64,000 nucleotides of DNA from Primulina eburnea (Eukaryota > Streptophyta > Magnoliopsida > Lamiales > Gesneriaceae), in the NCBI RefSeq assembly GCF_022965805.1, contig NC_133103.1:28758329-28822328 (forward strand). Reading direction: 5' to 3'. Positions within the stretch are counted from its first letter, which is position 1, and every line of letters begins with the position of its first letter. Below, piece after piece: positions 10,452-22,942 of this stretch. The translations under genes and the position numbers were made by a program. The notes below the pieces were generated by a model. The model made no database searches. It was given only the letters and a program-made list of their open reading frames with translations, and had not been told where the DNA came from.

Positions 10452-12221
10452 TGAAAGGGGTCGGTTACGGTGACCGGAAGGAGAAGTATTTTTCTTCCTC
10501 AACACTTGAAGAGAAAAATTGAGAGAAAACTTGAGAGAATATTGCTTGCAAGTTTCGGCCACTTCATGCTACAATGGGGGGAAGGGAGACTAGCCTTGGT
10601 AGTGTAAAAAGTTTTTGTTGGCATGTGTGACACATGTCTTGAATATTGAGAAAGTTGTCTCCCAACTCTTCACCTCCCATGCATGCATATATTATATGGT
10701 TTTTTAACAAATTAAAAAACATGGACTAAATTTAATTATCTCAAACATATTTGAGACTAATTAAATATTACTTGAATTTACTCAAGTCCACTAGTTAAAT
10801 AATTTATTTAAATTGAGCTCTACAAGACTCAATTTGATTTAATTAATTCAACTCTTGAATTAATTTAATTATTTGGACTCTACTAGGTCCACTAGTGTTT
10901 AATTAATTCAACACTTGAATTAATTTAATTTAGTCCATAATAATGTTTATGAAAATCACAATTTTCAAATACATTATTTATTTGGCCAACCTTTAATTTA
11001 AGAACACATTCATAAATTAAAATTACATTTCTCTCATAGAAGTCATACTTTTATTTTTCCTTACGCTTATAAACTCATTTATAAGCCGTTCAACACATTG
11101 AACTATTTTACTTCTCAACGGGATCTAGAAAGCTAGCACTTGTGTGGACCTCAATGGTTCATTGATACAACTAGCCGTGGGTTCACATCTCCATGTGATT
11201 CGGACTAAACATGTCCTTATATGAGTATACCTCAATTGCTCCATTCTTACTTATCAACTCCTTGATAATAAGAACGTCAGAACTCAAGTCTGATAATACC
11301 CAACCAATCATGTTAAACGCCTAGCAGCATCGCTTACATGATTCCCTAGGTATCAAATGATAGTGCCTGCAAGAACCATTCAATTATGGTTAGCGTAAAG
11401 TACGGTCCCTTCAACTCATATATCCCGACCGATTCGACAACCATTGGTTTATCGAGAGTTGTCAATGAATCGATACTATGTGTCATGCCGTAGTTGCATC
11501 GATGGTGTAATCTATGAAACTCCTTTCATAATTAACACCATACTCTCATCAGAGATTTCACACTACATATACATGAAAACACATAGGATATCCATACCCG
11601 AAGGTAAGCGATGAATCCCCGACTACAATGCATCGACTCCTATATGTTTCGACAGAACACCCAACCTTGCCACCTGATGACCCCATGAGAGTCGGTAAAC
11701 AAGTCAAAGTGTAATTCTAGCACATAGAGTCTCAATGTTATCCCGGGTCATAAGGACTAATGGTGTACAACCATAAACCAGGACTTTTCCACTCGATAAG
11801 TGAGAACCACTTGGAAAGTCCTTTAATGGAGGGTTGTTCAGTGCACTCTCTACAAGGAGCACCTATCTGCATGTTTGGACATCACAATGTCCCCTACCGA
11901 TGAAACATGGTACTCACATCGCAGATACTAGTTTCTAACTCGAGCGGCCTATATCCTTCTTAATGGCGGCTGAATCGACTAAGAACCGTTTAGAATATAC
12001 AGTATTGCAAATACGAGTTTCATGATACTCATCATATGAGCATCTCATATTCTTTCTACTATTTGTATATTCAAGGGCTTTATCTATGCAACTAGCATGG
12101 GTATACAGATAAAGAGGTGCCAAAACGATAAATTCAAATATTAAAATAAAGACTGTTTATACATAGAGTTTAATCATGAACCCTCGGCCAACACTTGGCT
12201 CGACGGGCACCTACTCTAACA
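10452..12221 (-). repeat. 3' LTR of copia copy 1 (with internal deletion)
   Basis: It is nearly identical to the LTR at 17978-20044 but lacks about 296 bp equivalent to 18008-18303. The deletion has an AAG microhomology at its ends. At the inner side it meets the polypurine tract. Confidence 0.93.
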
Positions 12222-12233
12222 ATCTCCCACTTG
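12222..12233 (-). other. Polypurine tract of copia copy 1
   Basis: In the minus sense it reads GCAAGTGGGAGAT just before the LTR start TGTTAGAG. Confidence 0.75.
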
Positions 12234-12235
12234 CA

Positions 12236-12792
12236 CTAGAGCCAACTACCCATATGCTTCAAACCCATCGATTCGTGATGCTTCTCGAATAATGGTCCAG
12301 GTAAAGGCTTAGTAAGCAGATCAGCAACATTATCTGCGGAGCCGACTTTGTCAATCATGACATCTCCTCTCTCCACGATCTCTCTGAGGATGTGGTACTT
12401 TCTCAATACGTGTTTGGACTTCTGATGAGACCTTGGCTCCTTTGCTTGAGCAATGGCTCCCGTGTTGTCACAAAACACCGGGACAGGAGCAACTCCATTA
12501 GGAATGACGCCCAACTCTTGGACGAAATTCCTTATCCAAACTGCCTCCTTTGCTGCAGTTGATGCAGCAATATATTCTGCCTCAGTGGTGGAATCCGCAG
12601 TGCTGTCTTGCTTGGAACTCTTCCAAGAGACAGCAGTGCCATTGAGCATGAATATGAATCCAGAGTTGACTTCGAGTCATCAATATCGCTTTGGAAGCTA
12701 GAGTCGGTATAGCCTTCCAATTTCAGTTCTCCACCCCCATAGACCAAGAACAATTTATTGGTCCTTCTCAAATACTTGAGGATGTCTTTCAC
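12236..12792 (-). pseudogene. Copia RNase H
   Basis: Two overlapping frames (12792-12532 and 12649-12236) together cover the RNase H domain. The first aspartate is in GYTDSS, the glutamate in STTEAEYIA and the next aspartate in CDNTGAIA. The conserved tail with LTKPLPGPLFEKH and the final MGSWL follows. The frameshift lies near 12660, where one copy of a glycine-coding base seems lost compared with the related copy at 46700. It would degrade the RNA strand during reverse transcription, but is not translatable as it stands. Confidence 0.9.
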
Positions 12793-12828
12793 AGCTTTCC
12801 AGTGTGGAAGACCAGGGTTGGATTGATA

Positions 12829-13761
12829 TCAACTCACTACACTTAGTGCAAAGGCCACGTCAGGACGTGTAGATATCATCCCATACATGATGCTACCAAT
12901 TGCAGATGTATAAGGAATGCTGGTCATCGCCGCTATCTCTGCATCAGTCTTGGGAGACATAGACTTGGATAGGGACACGCCATGACACATTGGTAAATGT
13001 CCTCTCTTGGACTCATTCATCGAGAACCGCTTCACGATGGTATCAATGTATGTGGACTGGGAGAGACCAAGCAATCTTTTTGATCTATCTCTATAGATCT
13101 GTATTCCTAATACAAAAGATGCTTCACCCAAGTCCTGCATCGAGAACTTACTCGCTAACCATATCTTAGTTGATAGCAACATTCCTACATCATTCCCAAT
13201 GAGTAGAATGTCATCAACATACAACACTAGGAATGTCACAGCACTCCCACTAACCTTCTTATACACACATGGTTCATCAGGATTCTTAGCAAAACCAAAC
13301 TCTTTGATTGTACTATCGAATCTGAGGTTCCAACTCCTAGATGACTGCTTTAGACCATAAAAAGATCTTTGAAGTTTGCATACCATATGCTCACTTCCGA
13401 TAGATGTAAACCCTTCGGGTTGAGACATGTAAATCTCTTCCTTAATATCCCCATTAAGAAAGGCTGTCTTAACATCCATCTGCCATATCTCATAGTCATA
13501 CCATGCAGCTATGGCTAGCAAAATCCTTATGGACTTGAACATTGCGACTGGGGAAAAGGTTTCCTCAAAGTCAACTCCTTGTCTTTGAGTATATCCTTTT
13601 GCCACCAATCGCGCCTTGAAGGTCAATACCTTCCCATCCGCCCGAAGTTTCCTCTTGTAAATCCATTTACACCCTATGGGAACAGTTCCCTCAGGTGGAT
13701 CCACAAGATTCCACACTTGGTTCGAATGCATGGAATTCATCTCTAGATTCCATTGCTTCAA
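12829..13761 (-). pseudogene. Copia reverse transcriptase
   Basis: A 310-residue open frame covers the copia RT family. It shows GCKWIYKRK, then QGVDFEETFSPVA, DVKTAFLNG, and the catalytic YVDD motif (LYVDDILLIGND). It ends in LSVVS* where the related protein continues, and is separated from the integrase frame by a shift near 13770. The catalytic residues are intact. Confidence 0.93.
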
Positions 13762-13775
13762 GCCACTTGGATGAA

Positions 13776-14813
13776 TCAGGCATCAGATAATGCTTCCTTG
13801 AAGGTCCTTGGATCACATCCAAGGTTAGGCTCATCATGGCCCTCTTCAAGAAGCAGATCATACATTATAGATGGTCTTGAGACTCTCTCGGATCTTCTAG
13901 GAGCTTGTATCTCCTCCCTTGACTCTTCGGGTATGGGATCTACAATTGTGGGTGTCTCTCGAACTTCTTCGATTTCTATCATCTCCCCTTTTCTATTCAA
14001 TAGAAATTCCCTTTCCAAAAAGGTTGCATTCCTAGAAATAAACACCTTTGTTTCTTGGGGATGATAGAAATAATATCTAGCTAAATTCCTTGGATATCCC
14101 ACAAAGTAACATAAAATGGATCGACAGTCCAATTTATCTCTCACTACCTGCTTCACATAAGCAGGGCACCCCCATATTCTAAAATATGAATATTTGGGTG
14201 GCTTACCCATCCATATCTCATATGGTGTCTTATCAACTGCTTTTTTATGGACATTGTTCAACAACAGTGCCGCTGTCTCAAGCGCATATCCCCAAAAGGA
14301 TGGCGGCAACTCCGTGAACCCCATCATAGACCGAACCATGTCCATCAAAGTCCGGTTACGACGCTCTGAAACACCATTCCACTGTGGTGTAGCGGGCGGA
14401 GTCCACTGCGAGAGAATCCCATTCTCCTTTAGATACTCTTGGAACTCGGCACTCAAGTACTCACCACCTCGATCCGATCGAAGTGTCTTGATGTTTCGTC
14501 CCAACTGATTCTTTACTTCACTTCTGAATTCTTTGAACCTTTCAAAAGCTTCAGATTTGTATTTCATCAAATACACATACCCATACCTTGAGAAATCATC
14601 GGTAAAGGTGATGAAGCAGGCATGTCCATGCTTAGTGGTGATGCTAAGCGGACCGAACACATCGGTATGGATCAAATCCAATAACCCTTTGGCTCGCTCC
14701 ACATGGCCCTTAAAGGGAATTTTGGTCATCTTTCCTTTTAGACAGGATTCACAAGTCGTGAGAGCATTAATATCAGACATATCAAACATGCCAACTCCCA
14801 CTAGCTTGTTCAT
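13776..14813 (-). pseudogene. Copia integrase
   Basis: A 345-residue frame begins with the C-x2-C end of the zinc finger (CESC), followed by GKMTKIPF. The catalytic triad can be seen as the aspartate of LIHTDVFGPL, the aspartate of SDRGGEY and the glutamate of GVSERRNRTL. The linker towards the reverse transcriptase is rich in E and P. A frameshift or stop upstream separates it from the gag-protease frame ending near 14915. Confidence 0.93.
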
Positions 14814-14914
14814 CCTTCTTAAGGAAATATGTCCTAATCGAGCATGCCATAATTGTGCCGAATTTAGAGTATCTTGTTTTCTCTTGTTTGTTGTTGTTAT
14901 CGCTTGGACATTGT

Positions 14915-16168
14915 TTAGTGGAATATCTTCAATTTTAAGTTATAGAGATCGTTTTCAAGTTCCCCGGTACCAACTAAACATTCATTCTTGTAAATGTTGC
15001 AAACACCTTTGCTAAATAAACAAGAAAATCCATCTTTGTCCAACATAGAAATAGAAATAATGTTTTTCACCAAGTCGGGTACAAATAAAACATCTCTCAA
15101 AATTAACTTAAAATCATTGTTCAAAAGCAAGTAAACATCTCCTACGGCCTTGGCAGCAACCCTTGCTCCATTGCCCATCCTCAAAAAGGTCTCACCTTTT
15201 CTAAGCCTTCTACTTCTTCCCATCACCTGCAAATCATTACAGAGATGTGAGCCACAGCCGGTATCCAATACCCAAGAAGTAGAGTTAATTGAAATGTTTA
15301 CTTCAATATATAACATACCGTTTCCAGAACCCTTCTGGGCAAGATATTCTCTGCAGTTACGCCTCCAGTGTCCAGGCTTCTTGCAGTAATGACAAACGTC
15401 AACAGTCTTGTTAGCCTTCACTGGTGTGGCTACCACAACGGGACTCGGAGCTTGCCTCTTCGAGGGCACATTCTTCTTGGGACGTTGGAAAGAACGCTTC
15501 TTTCCCTTCCCACGTGGATCGGTCTTCGTACCAGATGAAGAACCCACATAAAGAACCGACTTCTCTTTCTTGATAGTGGACTCAAAAGTCACAAGCATAT
15601 TCACCAACTCCTCAAGGGTCGGCTCCATCTTGTTCATATTGAAATTCACCACAAAAGGATCAAACGAGGTAGGCAGGAACAACAGCAACACGTCAGTGGT
15701 CAACTCCGAAGGCAAGATCAAATCCATGCCAACGAGTTTGTCCACGAGCCCAATCAACTTTAGGCCATGCTCATGGACCGAGGCCCCATCTCGCATGCGT
15801 AAAGTGATGAGCTCCTTGACTGTGGCATGCCTAAGAGGCCGAGTCTGCTCACCAAAGAGCTCCTTGAGGTGCATATGAATGTCAGCAGCATTCTTTGCAT
15901 CCTCGAAACGCCTCTGCAGCTCATCGTTCATAGAAGCCTGTATATAACACCTAGCCTTCAAGTCATGGTCACACCAATCCTTGTAGGTCTGCAATTCCTC
16001 AGGAGTGCAGCTAGTCGAAGCCTCAGCAAGGGGCGACTCAGTCAGTGTATATGCAATTTTCTCCGAGTTCAAGACGATCTTTAGATTTCTTAGCCAAGTG
16101 ATATAGTTAGGTCCGGTTAGAACGTGTTTTTCGAGTATGGCAGAAAGTGGATTACGAATTGAAGACAT
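14915..16168 (-). pseudogene. Copia gag and protease
   Basis: The likely start is the ATG at 16166-16168 (MSSIRNPLSAILEKH...), since the 42 residues upstream in the same open frame are hydrophobic and unrelated to gag. The protein has the copia gag region (GPNYITWLRNLK), a zinc knuckle CHYCKKPGHWRRNC at about 15370, and the aspartic protease motif LDTGCGSH. It ends at a stop near 14915 before the integrase zinc finger. Confidence 0.92.
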
Positions 16169-17963
16169 TGTCAAATTTTGTACTGAAAAGTAAAACAGAT
16201 AAATGTTAATGACTATTTTAAAATATTTAATAAGATATAAAGTATGGACTTTAACTTTATAAATATTTACTCCCACTGTTTTGACATCTTTCACTGCCCT
16301 CTAGTGAAAACGGGAAACTCCTTTCCTCAGTAGGTACGTAAGGTCCAATTAGCGAATTATGATCCCGAATAATATCAGCCAATCATAATTCCTAAAAGGT
16401 AGTTTCCAATTGCATCACAATGCAACCTTTAACGTAAATTTTTGTCTCACGTTTGATTAGGACCCAATATTGACGTCGTTCATCTTTACGTGTCAAGCCT
16501 TACCCATCGATGTTGAACCTTAATGGACGGTCGCCATGAGTTCCCTCAATTATCTGAGCCGAAGTCATGGGAGTTCCATGTAGTTCACATCACTATGTCA
16601 AATGGATGTCACAGCATTCCGGTACTAAGGGCCCCCCCAATAATATGAGCCGAGCCCCGAGTACGGGTAGCGATTCGTCATGCACCCATTTGTCGATGGA
16701 AGACATGGAAATTATAAACAAATTTATAATTACCCTTTTCAGGCTTGATATTAATTTTGAATCTTATTCAAAATGAGGGATTTTAATTTTGAAAGGTCTC
16801 ATCATTAATTTTATTTAAAAGCTCGTCATGTTTGATCGTATGTTTGCCGGATTCATGCAACTTTGTTATTATCATAATAATAACACACAAACTCATTATT
16901 TATAACATATCATGCATATATTATAAACAGTAAACAAACAAGGATGATCAATCGCCCCAATACTAACGGACCGTGTGAGCTAAACACCGGCCTAGGTCCA
17001 ATCCTAGGGAAATGCACGGGATGCAAATGCAACTATTACAGTAAGCTTCCAATATTTACATGTCTTCGATCTTCATAATCATCATGGCCACCATCTTCCA
17101 ATCTTGATCATCCATTATACTAATATTTACAAATAAATATCCATGGCAAATAGGGATACATCTCATGGGGTGGGAACGGGCCATAAACCAAGTCCACTTT
17201 ATAAATTGATAATTATTACAATCATTCAACACAAAATATCCTAGCATACACCTAGCAAATTGGGCTTGGGCTTTTGATCATCCTTCATGCATAATATCAC
17301 ATATCATACACCATCAATTAATTATCACAATAATTAATTGACCCAATATTATATATCTTGATCCAATCACTAACCGCCACGATTATAAACTAAATTAACA
17401 AAGTATACAAACACCTTTGTCTACTTTCCAATTAATTTATTTATAACCGAATTTCTTATAAATCACAATTTACTATAAATAATTAAAGTCCAACTTCAAT
17501 TATTTATTTCATGAGAAAAAATTACAACTTTTGTAATTTTAAACTTAAGGGCCCAAAAACTTATTTTTCACCAAAAAACATTTTGGCCCATTTAAAATTC
17601 ACCAACATGTTAGCCATCTAATGGCCCAACAACTCAAGGCCCATGACACTTTGATATTCCAAAACACTTTTGGAAACCCTAGCCGTCATCGCCGTCGCCG
17701 GAGCTCCGTCGCCGGATTCCGGCAACAAAAAAAAATTTTTTTTCTATTAAATTGATGGGGCTGTTAGGGCATCTTCTCGAGCTGCCCTAGCCGCCCGAAA
17801 TGGGCAGCCCCTCGGGCTGCCCGGGCTACCCGAAACGAGCAGCAACATGCTGCCCAATATGCTCCATCAAACCTTGAATTTTTGTTGCAAATTTCATTCT
17901 CATGCGGTTAGAAATCAATCTCAATATAATATCTTGTATTTGCTACACAAAATCGTAACCATA
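16169..17963 (-). other. Untranslated leader of copia copy 1
   Basis: About 1.8 kb between the primer site and gag has no credible gene. It contains a GC-rich patch at 17680-17870 with a perfect 9-bp stem and 3-base loop at 17802-17822. Confidence 0.7.
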
Positions 17964-17975
17964 GCTCGGATACCA
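17964..17975 (-). other. Primer binding site of copia copy 1
   Basis: In the minus sense this is TGGTATCCGAGC, one base from the initiator-Met tRNA complement, two bases from the LTR. Confidence 0.85.
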
Positions 17976-17977
17976 CT

Positions 17978-20044
17978 TGAAAGGGGATCGGTTATGGTGA
18001 CCGGAAGCACAACGGAAGCATAAAATTTTCGATTTTACAAGACAATTTTCGGCCACCACATTATTTTGTGCAACAAATACAATAAAACACAAAAATGACA
18101 TTCATAGTGTGTTTAGAAATAGTTACCTATCAACCTCTTAATGTTGATGATGGCTCCAACCAAGTTGTAAACAACTTGGCTCTTGAATGGAATGAAGATC
18201 TACAAGCTTCCTTGGACTCCTTTCTTTCCTTCAAATTAGGCCCACCACTTGCAAACTAGAACCCCTCTTATTTTGCACTAGAAAAATAAAAGGATTTTTC
18301 AAGGAGAAGTATTTTTCTTCCTCAACACTTGAAGAGAAAAATTGAGAGAAAACTTGAGAGAATATTGCTTGCAAGTTTCGGCCACTTCATGCTACAATGG
18401 GGGGAAGGGAGACTAGCCTTGGTAGTGTAAAAAGTTTTTGTTGGCATGTGTGACACATGTCTTGAATATTGAGAAAGTTGTCTCCCAACTCTTCACCTCC
18501 CATGCATGCATATATTATATGGTTTTTTAACAAATTAAAAAACATGGACTAAATTTAATTATCTCAAACATATTTGAGACTAATTAAATATTACTTGAAT
18601 TTACTCAAGTCCACTAGTTAAATAATTTATTTAAATTGAGCTCTACAAGACTCAATTTGATTTAATTAATTCAACTCTTGAATTAATTTAATTATTTGGA
18701 CTCTACTAGGTCCACTAGTGTTTAATTAATTCAACACTTGAATTAATTTAATTTAGTCCATAATAATGTTTATGAAAATCACAATTTTCAAATACATTAT
18801 TTATTTGGCCAACCTTTAATTTAAGAACACATTCATAAATTAAAATTACATTTCTCTCATAGAAGTCATACTTTTATTTTTCCTTACGCTTATAAACTCA
18901 TTTATAAGCCGTTCAACACATTGAACTATTTTACTTCTCAACAGGATCTAGAAAGCTAGCACTTGTGTGGCCCTCAATGGTTCATTGATACAACTAGCCG
19001 TGGGTTCACATCTCCATGTGATTCGGACTAAACATGTCCTTATATGAGCATACCCCAATTGCTCCATTCTTACTTATCAACTCCTTGATAATAAGAACGT
19101 CAGAACTCAAGTCTGATAATACCCAACCAATCATGTTAAACGCCTAGCAGCATCGCTTACATGATTCCCTAGGTATCAAATGATAATACCTGCAAGAACC
19201 ATTCAATTATGGTTAGCGTAAAGTACGGTCTCTTCAACTCATATATCCCGACCGATTCGACAACCATTGGTTTATCGAGAGTTGTCAATGAATCGATACT
19301 ATGTGTCATGCCGTAGTTGCATCGATGGTGTAATCTATGAAACTCCTTTCATAATTACCACCATACTCTGATCAGAGATTTCACACTACATATACATGAA
19401 AACACATAGGATATCCATACCCGAAGGTAAGCGGTGAATCCCCGACTACAATGCATCGACTCCTATATGTTTCGACAGAACACCCAACCTTGCCACCTGA
19501 TGACCCCATGAGAGTCGGTAAACAAGTCAAAGTGTAATTCTAGCACATAGAGTCTCAATGTTGTCCCGGGTCATAAGGACTAATGGTGTACAACCATAAA
19601 CCAGGAATTTTCCACTCGATAAGTGAGAACCACTTGGAAAGTCCTTTTATGGAGGGTTGTTCAGTGCACTCTCTACAAGGAGCACCTATCTGCATGTTCG
19701 GACATCACAATGTCCCCTACCAATGAAACATGGTACTCACATCGCAGATACTAGTTTCTAACTCGAGCGGCCTATATCCTTCTTAATGGCGGCTGAATCG
19801 ACTAGGAACCGTTTAGAATATACAGTATTGCAAATATGAGTTTCATGATACTCATCATATGAGCATCTCATATTCTTTCTACTATTTGTATATTCAAGGG
19901 CTTTATCTATGCAACTAGCATGGGTATACAGATAAAGAGGTGCCAAAACGATAAATTCAAATATTAAAATAAAGACTGTTTATACATAGAGTTTAATCAT
20001 GAACCCTCGGCCAACACTTGGCTCGACGGGCACCTACTCTAACA
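17978..20044 (-). repeat. 5' LTR of copia copy 1
   Basis: A full-length 2067-bp LTR from TGAAAGGGGATCGG to CTCTAACA, adjoining the primer site on its left and the GTTAT duplication on its right. Confidence 0.94.
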
Positions 20045-21876
20045 GTTATGCCATTGAAACAGAATTTGATTGAGTTCTGATTATATCCAGTATTGAATTG
20101 AATGATGTATTGATATTATACCCCTCGATATTGTCATTGCCAGATTGAGTATTGACAGGCTTCGAATTTGAGACTTCGACAGAGCCAGGATTCAACGAAC
20201 GAAAGGTATAAATCAATGTTAACCAGGAGATCGACTTGAGTCAGATTGGACTTAAGTTTCCCTAAACAACATACTTTATTTTATTGCATTTATGTTTGCA
20301 ATTGAATGAGATTGGTATGCCTAGTCTATTGATTTATAGCAAGCGTGTATTGAGTCATGGGTAGAGATGCCTAGTCATTGGCGGATATGCCGAGACACTG
20401 GATGATTGAATTATATCGATGTTTCTTAGGAGTAGATCAACTCCTATCACTGAGATTCGATAAATGAGACAATGTCCAGAAACCGGGATTTCTAGATTAG
20501 AGATGAGTCGAGTCTGAGATGACGAGTCACGAGTTTATTTACAGTTTTATATCGATTCATGTTTTTGGACTTGATACATGTTATTGATGATTGTTTATTC
20601 TTTTATATATGTTTTTATATGATTGCATTTATTTATTGTTTATACTGGATGTATTTCTCACCGGAGTTATCCGGCTGTTGTGTTTGTATGTGTGCATAAC
20701 AACAGGTGGGACAGGATCAGGAACAAGAAGAGGATGAGAGATTACAGTTAGCGTGGAGATCCGGGCCCAGAAATAGAATAGGACTCAACACTTGATGTAT
20801 AGATGTTGAACCCTAGTTTGACATAAAGATATGTTGTACAAGACTTGTACTTTTAGGTTGATATGTATATCAGACTGATTACATTACGTTTCCGCATTTG
20901 TATTAAAAAAAAAACTTATGTCCCACATTACTTAATTGTTACATTTGATATTAACAACGATTAAGAAAATGAATTAGCATCTGGGTCCCCACATAGACAA
21001 AAGCTTTATTCGTCCTTGTTCTTCTCGTGGGGAGCTCCAGTTTTATTTGTCAAAAAGAAAGATGGATATTTACGGTTGTGCATTGATTACAGAGAGATCA
21101 ACAAAGCCACGATCAAGAATAAATAGCCATTGCCGAGGATAGACGATCTCTTTGATCAACTAGAGGGAGCGACAGTGTTTTCACAGATTGACATGTGTTC
21201 TGGTTATTATCAGCTGAAAGTTAGGGAAGCCGACATCCCTAAAACTGCATTCAGAACCAGGTATGGCGATTATGAGTTCTTAGTCATGTCATTTGGTTTG
21301 ACGAACGCTCCTTCTGTCTTCATGGATCTAATGAACCGGGTCTTCAAGCCATATCTGGATAGCTTCATTATCGTTTTCATTGACGATATCCTGATTTATT
21401 CCAAGACTCGGGAACTTCATGCCGAGCATCTCAGAACTATATTGCAGTTATTAAGGGAAAAGCAGTTATACGCAAAGTTGAAAAAGTGTGAATTCTGGTT
21501 AGAGCAAGTATCATTTTTGGGCCATATCGTTTCGAGAGACGACATTGCAGTGGATCCCATGAAGATTGAAGCGATTAAACAATGGTCAATTCCTACGACG
21601 GTCTCCGAGGTGCGTGTTATCTTGGTTTGGCAGGTTATTATCGACGTTTTATTGCCAATTTCTCCAAAATAGCCCTGTCATTCACCAATCTGACGAGGAA
21701 ACCGGTGAAGTTTGAGTGGACAAACGAGTGCCAACACGGATTTCAAGTGTTGAAAGATAAGTTGACTTCAGTCCCTATCCTAGCACTTCCGTGTGGTACT
21801 GAAGACTTTATTGTTTACACTCAGAGACGGATTTATTCTAGGGCTGTACTGGGCTGTAGCCCAGCCCACTTTTTTT

Positions 21877-22015
21877 TAGCGACGGTTTTTCAGCAACCGT
21901 CGCTAATATTTGCGATGGTCGGCGACTGTTTTAATTCAAACAGTCGCTATTAACGACTGTTTTTTGAAAAACCGTTGCTAATAGCGACGGTTGTTTCAAA
22001 AACCGTCGTACATCA
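21877..22015. repeat. Cluster of AGCGACGG hairpins near the hAT left end
   Basis: Successive inverted repeats include an 11-bp perfect stem with a 7-base loop at 21877-21905, a 10-bp stem with a 6-base loop at 21922-21947, and an 8-bp stem at about 21983-22009. Such GCGACGGTT repeats are common near the ends of plant DNA transposons. Confidence 0.75.
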
Positions 22016-22426
22016 ATGTCTTAGTCCAATCAAGTCCCATCCATTTACAAGGATGAGACCAAATTCATCCCATATCCTCTGATCCGCCCCACCTCAATTC
22101 TACAAAATTTCTCTCCCAAGTCCCAAGCCCTTTAGCGACAGAATAGAATTGCGGACTCCCGAAGAAATCGAATTGCTCATCGGCAAGGCAACAATCTAGG
22201 TAAGAATCGGCTATACATTTTTTATTTTGTTTTTTATAGCTTCTATGTGCGTGATTTGTGGTTTCTTGATGGTTTGTTGTTGAGTTGTTGATTGACTATT
22301 ACTTGTTTATTTGTTTAATAATTATTTTATTCTTGTTTAGGATTATAACTTGAACTATTTCAAAATGGAACATCAATAGAACATCATTACCACTTTGATG
22401 TTTTTAATGCAGCAATAGATTTCATT

Positions 22427-22942
22427 TTGATGGAGTTAAATACTCGGTTCAATGAGTCATCGATGGAACTTCTTTCTCTTAGTACAGCTTTAGATCCTAA
22501 AAATTCATTTGACTCATTTAACAGTGATGATATTTGCAAGCTTTCGAAGAAGTTTTATCCTGGAGATTTCACAGCTCAAGAAATTGTTGCTTTGGAGTAT
22601 GAATTGATACATTATAAACTTGATGTGATGCAGAATTTAAAGGTTTCTACACTTGTTGAGTTGTGTCAGCAATTGACCGAGAGTGGACGGTCAAGTGTTT
22701 ATGTTATGTTGACTAGATTGATTCATCTTGTTTTGACATTACCTGTGTCTACTGCCACTACTGAGCGGGCTTTTTCAGCATTGAAGCATGTGAAGACGGC
22801 ACTTCGCAATAAAATGGAGGATGACTTTCTTGCCGATTGTTTGACACTCTATATTGAACGAGATTTAGCTAAACATATTGATGTAAAATCTATTATTGAT
22901 GAATTTTATGTTTTAAAATCTCGTAGGGCACAACTTCGTTGA
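22427..22942 (+). pseudogene. hAT transposase C-terminal fragment
   Basis: The 171-residue frame holds the hAT dimerisation domain, with LPVSTATTERAFSALKHVKT followed by LRNKMEDDFLADCL and IERDLA. This is the part of the transposase that mediates dimer formation and contributes to the catalytic fold. Full-length relatives are several hundred residues longer, so the N-terminal zinc finger and most of the catalytic core are missing. The first ATG here is probably not the original start. Confidence 0.92.

Larger units (their letters stand above)
10452..20044 (-). mobile_element. Ty1/copia element, copy 1, minus orientation
   Basis: LTRs at 10452-12221 and 17978-20044 both start TGAAAGGGG and end CTCTAACA on the plus strand. 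A perfect target duplication GTTAT flanks the element (10447-10451 and 20045-20049). In the minus sense the order is gag, protease, integrase, reverse transcriptase, RNase H, which defines copia. The frames are broken in several places, so it is defective, but the domains are well preserved and the LTRs nearly identical where shared. A second, older copy of the same family lies at 37338-60330. Confidence 0.94.
9691..20993 (+). mobile_element. Solo LTR (family B, copy 1) inserted in chromovirus pol, split by a copia element
   Basis: It starts TGTAATGCCCGAG at 9691 and ends GGGTCCCCACA at 20993, with a perfect 5-bp duplication TAGAC at 9686-9690 and 20994-20998. Removing the nested copia (10452-20044 plus one GTTAT) leaves about 1.7 kb with no internal domain, as expected of a solo LTR left by LTR-LTR recombination. 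The same family recurs in reverse at 57403-59289. A TATA-like run is at about 9993-10012. Confidence 0.9.

Noticed and set aside
11935..12123. 62-residue minus-strand frame repeated at 19758-19946 and partly at 60156-60401
   Set aside because: It recurs because it lies in the copia LTR. LTRs are non-coding and the frame degrades in the older copy.
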